NCBI GenBank assembly: GCA_014804915.1
Contig: JAAUYW010000148.1
Location: 1 to 6,031 of the forward strand
Origin: Desulfovibrio sp.
GTDB taxonomy: Bacteria > Desulfobacterota > Desulfovibrionia > Desulfovibrionales > Desulfovibrionaceae
Reading direction: 5' to 3'
DNA length: 6,031 bases
The notes beneath the pieces are model-generated. The model was not told the origin of the DNA and searched no databases. It was given only the letters and a program-made list of their open reading frames with translations. The position numbers and the translations under genes are program-made. Position 1 is the stretch's first letter, and every line of letters starts with the position of its first letter. This document shows, in pieces, positions 1-5,596 of this stretch.

Positions 1-1230
1 GGCGAAAGAGTCGGCGCGCGCGACTGGGACCTTCATGTGGTGAAGGAGCTGTTCTACTACGCATACCAGTGCACGGAATGCCGCCGCTGCTCCCTCTATT
101 GCCCCTATGGCATAGATACAGCCGAGATCACCATGATTGTGCGCGAATTACTGCATGAGGTGGGCCTTGGGCTGCACTGGATCATGGATCCTGTAAAAAA
201 TTGCAGCTTCACCGGCAACCATCTGGGCATCCAGCCGCATTCCTTTGTGGAAATAGTCGAAATGCTCGCCGATGACTGCGAGACTGTAACAGGCATCCGC
301 CCCAAAACGCCATTTAACAAGAAGAACGCAGAAATCCTGTTTATCACGCCATCAGGCGATGTCTTCGCAGAGCCCGGCATTTACACATTCATGGGCTACC
401 TGCTGCTTTTCCACGAGCTTGACCTGGATTACACATTTTCCACATATGCGTCCGAAGGCGGCAATTTTGGCTCGTTCGTGTCTTTCAACATGGCAAAGAA
501 ACTGAATGCCAAAATGTACGCCGAGGCTGAACGGCTCAATGTCAAATGGCTGCTTGGCGGCGAATGCGGCCATATGTGGCGTGTGATCAACCAGTACATG
601 GATACCTATAACGGCCCGGCGCCAGCCAACATGACTGTTCCTGTTTCCCCGATCACAGGCACAGTCTTTGATGTGGCCGCTTCCACAAAAATGATTCACA
701 TTGCCGAATTTACGGCGGACCTGATCCGGCACAACAAGCTCAAGCTGAATCCGAAGCGCAATGCCAACCTGGTAACCACCTGGCATGACTCCTGTAATCC
801 GGCGCGCGGCATGGGCCTGCTGGAAGAGCCCCGCTATGTGCTCAGGCATGTCTGCGAGAACTTTGTCGAAATGCCGGAAAACACAATCCGCGAGCAAACG
901 TTCTGCTGCGGTGCCGGCTCTGGCCTCAACACAGAGGAAATTATGGAGCTGCGGATGCGCTCAGGAATGCCCAGAGGCAATGCCCTGCGCTATGTGCAGC
1001 AAAAATACGGCGTCAATCACATGGCCTGCGTCTGCGCCATTGACCGCGCCACATTGCCGCCTCTGGCCGACTACTGGGCGCCAGGCTGCACAATCAGCGG
1101 CCTGCATGAGCTGGTTGGCAACGCCCTTGTGATGAAAGGCGAAGCCAGGCGCACCATGAACCTGCGCCAGGAAGACCTGCCTGAGGAATGCCTTGACAAC
1201 GAGCCAGGGACACAGGGGGAGGGCGAGTAA
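1..1230 (+). CDS. dsrK: DsrK, cytoplasmic iron-sulfur/CCG subunit of the DsrMKJOP complex (5' partial)
   Basis: The frame is open from base 1, so the start lies left of the window; 409 residues are visible (numbered here from base 1) and family members are usually about 550, so I estimate 130-150 are missing. Near the left edge is one ferredoxin-type CxxCxxCxxxCP motif (C24, C27, C30, C34) for a [4Fe-4S] cluster; a second such motif would be upstream. Further on are GGEC (C189) and a heterodisulfide-reductase HdrD-like CCG region: C265, the C302-C303 pair in FCCGAGSG, and C343/C345. There are no membrane segments, so the protein is cytoplasmic. By family knowledge DsrK is the likely catalytic subunit that takes electrons from membrane DsrM and reduces the DsrC trisulfide/disulfide made by sulfite reductase. 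The following dsrJ, dsrO and dsrP genes confirm DsrK over HdrD or a glycolate-oxidase iron-sulfur subunit. Confidence 0.93.
   Translation, partial: GERVGARDWDLHVVKELFYYAYQCTECRRCSLYCPYGIDTAEITMIVRELLHEVGLGLHWIMDPVKNCSFTGNHLGIQPHSFVEIVEMLADDCETVTGIRPKTPFNKKNAEILFITPSGDVFAEPGIYTFMGYLLLFHELDLDYTFSTYASEGGNFGSFVSFNMAKKLNAKMYAEAERLNVKWLLGGECGHMWRVINQYMDTYNGPAPANMTVPVSPITGTVFDVAASTKMIHIAEFTADLIRHNKLKLNPKRNANLVTTWHDSCNPARGMGLLEEPRYVLRHVCENFVEMPENTIREQTFCCGAGSGLNTEEIMELRMRSGMPRGNALRYVQQKYGVNHMACVCAIDRATLPPLADYWAPGCTISGLHELVGNALVMKGEARRTMNLRQEDLPEECLDNEPGTQGEGE
1215..1223 (+). promoter_or_regulatory. Ribosome binding site for dsrJ inside the end of dsrK
   Basis: A purine run GGGGGAGGG includes the core GGAGG at 1218-1222, 8 bases before the dsrJ ATG. 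It lies within the last codons of dsrK, whose TAA (1228-1230) directly precedes that ATG. The arrangement suggests translational coupling of K and J. Confidence 0.75.
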
Positions 1231-1614
1231 ATGTATAACGCAAAAGCTATTGGCATAGGCATTGCCATATTTGTTGTTATCTTCAGCTCGCCATTCTGGC
1301 TAAGCTGGATAGGCCCTGACTACACAAAAACAGGCGTAGTGCTCCCTGCCAATGAAAAGAGCTGCATTGAAAATACGGAGTTCATGCGCGCCAACCACAT
1401 GCGCCTGCTGGATGAATGGCGCGACAAGGCCTTGCGCGAGGAAAACCGCGAATACATCTCCGCGCTCAATGGCAAGCGCTGGCTCATCTCCCTGCAGAAC
1501 ACCTGCATGAAATGCCATAACAATTACGCGGAATTTTGTGAAAAATGCCATGTGGCCAACAGCGTTTACCCGTACTGCTGGACCTGCCACATCATTCCTG
1601 CGGAGGGCAAGTGA
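1231..1614 (+). CDS. dsrJ: DsrJ, membrane-anchored periplasmic tri-haem cytochrome c
   Basis: A 127-residue protein, normal for the family. Residues about 6-27 form a hydrophobic N-terminal segment that acts as an export signal and, by analogy with Allochromatium DsrJ, stays uncleaved as an anchor. Three CxxCH haem c sites are packed in the last 36 residues: C92-H96, C103-H107 and C116-H120. C45 sits where the unusual distal cysteine ligand of the family's His/Cys haem is expected; M52, M57, H56 and M93 are candidates for other distal ligands. The role is periplasmic electron transfer within DsrMKJOP; its exact donor or acceptor is unsettled. The start is fixed by a strong Shine-Dalgarno and a zero-base junction with dsrK; the stop overlaps the dsrO ATG by one base. 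Having three haems, and lying between dsrK and dsrO, separates it from other small multihaem cytochromes. Confidence 0.95.
   Translation: MYNAKAIGIGIAIFVVIFSSPFWLSWIGPDYTKTGVVLPANEKSCIENTEFMRANHMRLLDEWRDKALREENREYISALNGKRWLISLQNTCMKCHNNYAEFCEKCHVANSVYPYCWTCHIIPAEGK
1602..1607 (+). promoter_or_regulatory. Ribosome binding site deciding the dsrO start
   Basis: GGAGGG lies in the last codons of dsrJ, and its GGAGG core is 7 bases before the ATG at 1614. The dsrO frame is open further upstream (an in-frame ATG at 1545), but only the 1614 start has this site and puts a twin-arginine signal at the N-terminus. Confidence 0.8.
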
Positions 1615-2381
1615 TGAAGCGAAGAAAATTCCTCAAGGTAGCCGCGCTTACAGCCGCGGCCCTCGTCAGCGGCCTGGCTGCGCCTGCCAATGCGCAAATA
1701 GCGCCTGGCAAGTATGTCCCCCGCACCGGCTCCCTCCAGGCCAAACGCTGGGCCATGGTAATTGACACGCGCAGGTTTACCTCAAAATCCGATTTCGACG
1801 TTTGCATCGCAGCCTGCAATGAGGTTCATAATATCCCCAGCATTCCCACGGACCAGGGCATCAAATGGCTCTGGACTGACAGCTTTGACCACGTGTTTCC
1901 CGATGACATGAACAATCATCTCAACACGGCGGTCAGATCCCGTCCCTATCTCCTGCTCTGCAATCATTGCACAAATCCGCCCTGTGTGCGCGTCTGCCCC
2001 ACGCAGGCCACTTACAAAATGCCCAATGGCATTGTCGCCATGGATTACCACCGCTGCATTGGCTGCCGCTTTTGCATGGCCGGCTGTCCATACGGCGCGC
2101 GCTCCTTCAATTTCGTGGATCCGCGCAAATACCTGCCTGATCCTGTCTATAATCCCACTTTCCCCACGCGCATGATAGGCGTTGTGGAGAAATGCAATTT
2201 TTGCGTGGAACAGCTGGATGCCGGCCGTCTGCCAGCCTGCGTGGTCGCATCTGCCGGCAAAATCCTGTTTGGCGATCTGGAGGATCCCAATTCCACAGTG
2301 CGCCAGGCGCTTGCCAATAACTTCAGCATTCGCCGCAAGCCGTCCCTTGGCACGCAGCCCGGCGTTTACTACCTAGTCTAG
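1614..2381 (+). CDS. dsrO: DsrO, Tat-exported periplasmic iron-sulfur protein
   Basis: A 255-residue protein starting at the ATG that overlaps the dsrJ stop (TGATG). Residues 1-27 are a twin-arginine signal: RRKFLK, a hydrophobic stretch, then a likely signal peptidase site after ANA (about 25-27). The mature part is a ferredoxin-like domain of the HmcB/NrfC/PsrB type. Complete motifs are C116/C119/C124/C128 and C148/C151/C154/C158. The first motif keeps only C64 and C68, and the last keeps C194, C197 and C209 but has S213 where the fourth cysteine is expected. With the usual pairing of first and last motifs this leaves ligands for three [4Fe-4S] clusters, not four. It probably folds with cofactors in the cytoplasm, is exported, and sits on DsrP passing electrons between DsrJ and the quinone site. 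The neighbours J and P support DsrO over other HmcB-like proteins. Confidence 0.95.
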   Translation: MKRRKFLKVAALTAAALVSGLAAPANAQIAPGKYVPRTGSLQAKRWAMVIDTRRFTSKSDFDVCIAACNEVHNIPSIPTDQGIKWLWTDSFDHVFPDDMNNHLNTAVRSRPYLLLCNHCTNPPCVRVCPTQATYKMPNGIVAMDYHRCIGCRFCMAGCPYGARSFNFVDPRKYLPDPVYNPTFPTRMIGVVEKCNFCVEQLDAGRLPACVVASAGKILFGDLEDPNSTVRQALANNFSIRRKPSLGTQPGVYYLV

Positions 2382-2384
2382 GAG
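2380..2384 (+). promoter_or_regulatory. Ribosome binding site for dsrP
   Basis: AGGAG overlaps the dsrO stop codon (TAG, 2379-2381) and lies 6 bases before the ATG at 2391, fixing that start in a 9-base intergenic gap. Confidence 0.75.
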
Positions 2385-2390
2385 CTGGCC

Positions 2391-3557
2391 ATGCTGGAAA
2401 AACTACTTCACGCCTCGCGCAGCTATTACGCGTGGCTGGCATTTCTGCTCTTTGTGATTTGCGTCTGCGGAATTGTCTATCTGGATCAGCTGTTCAATGG
2501 CCTCGGCATCACCGGCATGAACCGCGATGTCTCCTGGGGCCTGTACATTTCGCAATTCACGTATTTCGTCGGCGTGGCCGCGTCCGCAGTCATGCTCGTG
2601 CTGCCGGCCTATTTCCATCACTATACCAAATTCAAGCGCATGATCATATTTGGCGAGTTCATGGCTGTAGCCGCAGTCGTCATGTGCGCACTGTTCATTG
2701 TGGTTGACCTTGGCCAGCCGCAGCGCATGATGAATGTGATGCTCTATCCAACGCCAAATTCAGTCATGTTCTATGACATGATTGTGCTGATCGGCTATCT
2801 CTGCCTAAACATCGTCATTGGCTGGGTTACGCTTGAAGCCGAGCTCAAGGACGCAACGCCGCCCAAATGGGTCAAGGTCCTGATCTACATTTCCATCATC
2901 TGGGCCTTTTCAATCCACACAGTAACTGCCTTCCTTTACGCCGGCGTGCCCGGGCGCCATTACTGGCTGACTGCGATCATGGCAGCGCGCTTCCTGGCCT
3001 CCGCCTTTTGTTCGGGACCCGCCATCCTGCTCCTGCTGCTCTTCATCGTGCGCAGGCTTACCGGCTTCGATCCGGGCAGGGACGCGATCCGCACGCTCTC
3101 GACAATCATTGTCTATGCAATGTGCATCAACGTTTTCTTCTACCTCTGCGAACTCTTCACAGCCTTTTACAGCAATATCCCCGGGCACATGGAACCCATC
3201 CTTTTCCTGTTCGCTGGCCATGACGGCCATCTTGCCTGGGTGAGCTACTGGATGTGGGCCTGCGCGATTATGGCCATTGGCTCGCTTGTCATTCTCATTC
3301 CGCCGCGCTGGCGCTACAGCCGCCTTCTCCCACTGGCTCTCGTCATGCTGGTGGCTGCCAGCTGGATAGACAAGGGCCTGGGACTGCTGGTCGGCGGGTT
3401 TACACCCAACATGTTTGAGGCGATCACGCCTTATATGCCCACTTTCAAGGAATGCATGGTGGCGCTTGGCGTCTATGCGGTAGGCGCGCTTGTGCTTTCC
3501 CTGCTCTGGAAAATAGCCCTGAGCGTAAAGAAAATCGCTGGCCATTTCAGCGATTAG
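2391..3557 (+). CDS. dsrP: DsrP, NrfD/PsrC-type integral membrane subunit
   Basis: A 388-residue, strongly hydrophobic protein with about ten membrane segments by eye (roughly residues 14-31, 55-75, 87-106, 127-147, 161-183, 195-221, 237-258, 284-304, 310-328 and 355-377). The length and the sequence DLGQPQR (106-112) after the third segment fit the NrfD/PsrC family, where a D-x-G-x-P-x-R stretch is common. The family binds quinones and has no haem; in DsrMKJOP it is thought to exchange electrons between the menaquinone pool and DsrO on the periplasmic side. It is the last gene of the operon: 9 bases from dsrO, with two hairpins beginning 18 bases after its stop. Nothing in the frame suggests truncation. 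Without the context it could only be called an NrfD-family protein; after dsrK, dsrJ and dsrO the assignment is secure. Confidence 0.94.
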   Translation: MLEKLLHASRSYYAWLAFLLFVICVCGIVYLDQLFNGLGITGMNRDVSWGLYISQFTYFVGVAASAVMLVLPAYFHHYTKFKRMIIFGEFMAVAAVVMCALFIVVDLGQPQRMMNVMLYPTPNSVMFYDMIVLIGYLCLNIVIGWVTLEAELKDATPPKWVKVLIYISIIWAFSIHTVTAFLYAGVPGRHYWLTAIMAARFLASAFCSGPAILLLLLFIVRRLTGFDPGRDAIRTLSTIIVYAMCINVFFYLCELFTAFYSNIPGHMEPILFLFAGHDGHLAWVSYWMWACAIMAIGSLVILIPPRWRYSRLLPLALVMLVAASWIDKGLGLLVGGFTPNMFEAITPYMPTFKECMVALGVYAVGALVLSLLWKIALSVKKIAGHFSD

Positions 3558-3574
3558 GAAACCGCCATAAACCA

Positions 3575-3593
3575 GCGCCCGGAAGCCGGGCGC
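3575..3593 (+). other. GC-rich hairpin after dsrP
   Basis: A perfect 8-bp stem (GCGCCCGG at 3575-3582 with CCGGGCGC at 3586-3593) encloses a 3-base loop. No T-run follows, so alone it is a poor intrinsic terminator; it may protect the 3' end of the dsr transcript or act together with the next hairpin. Confidence 0.6.
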
Positions 3594-3599
3594 AGAATT

Positions 3600-3629
3600 G
3601 TAAAGCCGGAGGAATCCTCCGGCTTTTAC
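3600..3629 (+). terminator. Intrinsic terminator of the dsr operon
   Basis: The left arm 3602-3612 pairs with 3616-3626 as an 11-bp stem with a tight 3-base loop, and a T-run occupies 3624-3627. An outer GTA/TAC-type extension (3600-3601 with 3628-3629) flanks one bulged T. The A-run before the stem means it could also work on the other strand. It lies 43 bases after dsrP and 55 bases before the next start codon. Confidence 0.75.
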
Positions 3630-3673
3630 AGTGTCAGCCAAAATCCAATCTGATCCTTGCCTTGCCTGAAAAA

Positions 3674-3678
3674 GGGAG
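3674..3678 (+). promoter_or_regulatory. Ribosome binding site deciding the flavin-reductase-like start
   Basis: GGGAG, preceded by A residues, is 5 bases before ATG 3684. This favours 3684 over an in-frame TTG at 3657 that has no comparable site and would add nine residues. I see no clear promoter between the dsr terminator and this site. Confidence 0.65.
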
Positions 3679-3683
3679 CGTCA

Positions 3684-4220
3684 ATGAAAGAAAATGTCAA
3701 GCCATTTGCCTGGGGCGCCCACATTCTCCAGGCCCTGTCAAATGGCATTCTGCTTACAACCAGCGATGGCCAGCGCGTTAACACAATGACAATAGCCTGG
3801 GGAATGCTTGGCATAGACTGGAATCTGCCTGTTTTTATAACTCTGGTGCGCACAAGCCGCCTGAGCTATGAATTTTTGCAGGCAAATCCGCAATTCACCA
3901 TCAATGTGCCGACCGCGCAAATAGACAGGCGCATACTGGGAATCGCTGGCACCAAATCAGGGCGCGAGCTGGACAAGATCGCCAGCCTTGGCCTGCATCT
4001 GGAGCCGCCGGAGCGGATTTCCGTGCCAGGCATCCGCGAGCTGCCCCTGACTCTGGAATGCAATGTGATCTACAGTCAGGCGCAGGATCCAGCCGCTATA
4101 CCTGCAAAACTGCGCGAAGCCTACCACCCCCCACACGGCGTGGACCTTTCAAGAGCCCTGAATCGCACCTACCACACTGCTTTTTACGGCCAGATTGTGG
4201 CTGCGTACATCATTCATTAA
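3684..4220 (+). CDS. Flavin reductase-like / flavoredoxin-like FMN-binding protein
   Basis: A 178-residue soluble protein without signal peptide or membrane segment, matching the pattern of the flavin reductase-like (FMN-binding split barrel) family. Residues 33-40 (NTMTIAWG) are the characteristic N-x-M-T-x-x-W segment near the FMN phosphate, 90-99 (GTKSGRELDK) match the G-x-x-SGR-x-x-DK segment, and the C-terminal H164...FYGQIVAAY fits the family's closing strand. Length is normal or slightly short. Members are either NAD(P)H:flavin reductases or one-electron FMN carriers such as Desulfovibrio flavoredoxin; the sequence does not show which, nor the partner. It has its own terminator and is separated from dsrP by a terminator, so it is probably a single-gene transcript. 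Base composition resembles the dsr genes. Its position after dsrP is suggestive of a redox role but is not evidence of membership in the sulfite pathway. Confidence 0.8.
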   Translation: MKENVKPFAWGAHILQALSNGILLTTSDGQRVNTMTIAWGMLGIDWNLPVFITLVRTSRLSYEFLQANPQFTINVPTAQIDRRILGIAGTKSGRELDKIASLGLHLEPPERISVPGIRELPLTLECNVIYSQAQDPAAIPAKLREAYHPPHGVDLSRALNRTYHTAFYGQIVAAYIIH

Positions 4221-4229
4221 AAAAGCGCA

Positions 4230-4275
4230 AAAGACGGAGCGTATAACTGATCACGCTCCGTCTTTAATTTTTTTT
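4230..4275 (+). terminator. Strong intrinsic terminator
   Basis: A perfect 13-bp stem (4230-4242 with 4253-4265) with a 10-base loop is followed after two A residues by eight T residues (4268-4275). It begins 9 bases after the flavin-reductase-like stop codon and closes that transcription unit. Confidence 0.9.
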
Positions 4276-4371
4276 AATATAGTTGCGGAAACCCTTTTTA
4301 TGGGCTTTTTTGCGTTTAAGGGGACCGGCGTTTTTCCCGAGCCAGCTCTTTTGAAAAAATCCACGTTAGCC

Positions 4372-4400
4372 TTGCATGTTATATGACCGTATTTTATAAT
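4372..4400 (+). promoter_or_regulatory. Predicted sigma70-type promoter for the downstream gene pair
   Basis: A perfect -10 box TATAAT (4395-4400) stands 17 bases after a partial -35 box TTGCAT (4372-4377, matching TTG of the consensus). Transcription would start near 4407, leaving a leader of about 60 bases before the ATG at 4466. It lies in the 245-base intergenic region, downstream of a strong terminator, just where the two-gene unit needs its own promoter. This is by eye only; the -35 match is modest. Confidence 0.6.
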
Positions 4401-4408
4401 GCACAGAA

Positions 4409-4427
4409 GGAAACAGATCTGGTTTCC
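4409..4427 (+). promoter_or_regulatory. Near-perfect palindrome beside the predicted start site (candidate operator)
   Basis: GGAAACAGATCTGGTTTCC is an 18-base perfect palindrome interrupted by one extra G. It begins 8 bases after the -10 box, overlapping or immediately following the predicted transcription start. It could bind a dimeric repressor or form a hairpin at the 5' end of the mRNA. The rest of 4276-4465 shows no gene that I can support. Confidence 0.4.
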
Positions 4428-4455
4428 CCCCATATTCACGTTTTAAAGCTCAATC

Positions 4456-4460
4456 AGGGG
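4456..4460 (+). promoter_or_regulatory. Ribosome binding site for the 376-residue unknown protein
   Basis: AGGGG lies 5 bases before the ATG at 4466 and supports that start. Confidence 0.6.
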
Positions 4461-4465
4461 CTACA

Positions 4466-5596
4466 ATGAAATTCTTTGAAGATTATCCGGAATTCAACGG
4501 CTATGATGCCGCTTATTTGCTGCGTATTAAAGAAATGGAACCCATACCCAATACACCTTTTAGACGTTCCCTATTGAATGGCGCCTTGAAAAATTATAAA
4601 CCCACTCCACTAACCTTACTGGAGACTGATCTCACCTTGCCAGCAACTGATCCTGGAAGTTCAGACTGGATTCCTTACAAATCGCCCTATCTTTCTGATG
4701 AAGAAGCAGGCATTCGTGCAGCTTTTGAACATGCGAGAATGAAGAGCTCAAACCGTGAAATACTGGCAATCGCTAAAGCAAATTATGATCATTTATACAA
4801 TAGTATCAAAGATCTTACTTATGCGCGTGAAGAGGATGATATAAGAATCCTGCTCCTGCCAAAGCTGCTTGACAGGATGATCGAGCGTGAGCGAGATGAA
4901 ATCAGAAAGTTTCATCTAGAATTTTTAAGGAACAGCTTTTATCTCTGGCTAAGCGAAAAAGTCTCTTTTGAGCCTAACTTCAATTTTCTTTATTATCCAT
5001 ACCACATGATTCTTGATTATCAAACAGGCAATGAGGCTCATAAGATGCATCTGCAAAAATTCTTTAATGCCCAGGCCAGAGAGGTCATCAGGAACAGACT
5101 GAAGAATGCTGGCCTATTTTCAGACCGCAAGGAGTATTTTGATTATACCCAGGGCCATCCATCGAACTGGCATAGCGATGCCCATCAGAATACATCAGTG
5201 AAGCATGGTTTCCATACCTCAAATATCGACATTCCTCAATTTCAGGCTCTTGGCGATTATTCTCTGGGCGCGTTAGCCAAAGGCTATACGATGCCTGCTG
5301 GCAATGGCAAACATTATATTTGCATATCAAACGCATATTCTTTCGTAAACGACTCCTTTGATTTTGAAGGCATCCAGTGGCTTGGCAACTGGGATTTTGA
5401 AAATAACGATTTTTACGCTTTGAGACCAGGGGACATACGACTCTTCAATAGCACGTTCAGGAATTTCAGCCAAAGATCAAAGCATGGACGTGATTTCCGC
5501 ATAGTTTCGCCGCTATATGAAATACCGAAACAGGAGCTTAAATTTGCAGGCAAGGAAATTATCGATGGCGATATCTGCTGGAAGGTGGCGGAATGA
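4466..5596 (+). CDS. Protein of unknown function, C-terminal part DUF6402-like (tentative)
   Basis: A 376-residue protein, apparently soluble: no signal peptide, no membrane segment. Residues 1-75 are rich in proline and aromatic residues; about 78-165 is a charged, probably helical stretch. The C-terminal half (about 170-355) is rich in aromatic residues, Asn and Asp, with a His cluster (HPSNWHSDAH, 231-240) and the segments NDSFDFEG (295-302), WLGNWDF (305-311), FNSTFRNF (327-334) and GRDF (341-344). That series of D-x-DF, LG-x-W, N-x-x-FR and G-x-DF elements reminds me of the DUF6402 family, often found near type VI secretion or polymorphic-toxin genes; this is recollection, not a search. 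No catalytic motif is recognised. It overlaps the next gene by ATGA. G+C is visibly lower than in the dsr genes, suggesting transfer. The open frame, Shine-Dalgarno and upstream promoter make it a real gene; its function is unknown. Confidence 0.85.
   Translation: MKFFEDYPEFNGYDAAYLLRIKEMEPIPNTPFRRSLLNGALKNYKPTPLTLLETDLTLPATDPGSSDWIPYKSPYLSDEEAGIRAAFEHARMKSSNREILAIAKANYDHLYNSIKDLTYAREEDDIRILLLPKLLDRMIERERDEIRKFHLEFLRNSFYLWLSEKVSFEPNFNFLYYPYHMILDYQTGNEAHKMHLQKFFNAQAREVIRNRLKNAGLFSDRKEYFDYTQGHPSNWHSDAHQNTSVKHGFHTSNIDIPQFQALGDYSLGALAKGYTMPAGNGKHYICISNAYSFVNDSFDFEGIQWLGNWDFENNDFYALRPGDIRLFNSTFRNFSQRSKHGRDFRIVSPLYEIPKQELKFAGKEIIDGDICWKVAE
5582..5588 (+). promoter_or_regulatory. Ribosome binding site for the membrane-protein gene, inside the preceding gene
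   Basis: AAGGTGG sits 4 bases before the ATG at 5593, within the last codons of the 376-residue gene. With the ATGA start/stop overlap this points to coupled translation. Confidence 0.5.

Noticed and set aside
352..897. 181-codon open frame on the minus strand inside dsrK
   Set aside because: Entirely opposite dsrK coding sequence, with no recognisable motif or ribosome binding site context.
1545..1613. Upstream ATG extending dsrO by 23 residues
   Set aside because: It would overlap the dsrJ haem-binding codons and bury the twin-arginine signal; the ATG at 1614 has the Shine-Dalgarno site.
2910..3641. 243-codon open frame on the minus strand across dsrP
   Set aside because: It lies opposite the well-supported dsrP, runs over the terminator hairpins, and its translation is rich in His, Gln, Glu and Arg with no family pattern: a shadow of a GC-biased membrane-protein gene.
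3657..3683. TTG start adding nine residues to the flavin-reductase-like protein
   Set aside because: No ribosome binding site precedes it, whereas ATG 3684 has GGGAG at good spacing.
4288..4312. Possible second terminator (AAACCC ... GGG then T-run)
   Set aside because: The stem is only about 3 bp before a bulge; too weak to call, and a strong terminator stands just upstream.
4251..4439. 62-codon minus-strand frame in the intergenic region
   Set aside because: It covers the strong terminator and the predicted promoter, has no convincing ribosome binding site, and shows no recognised motif.
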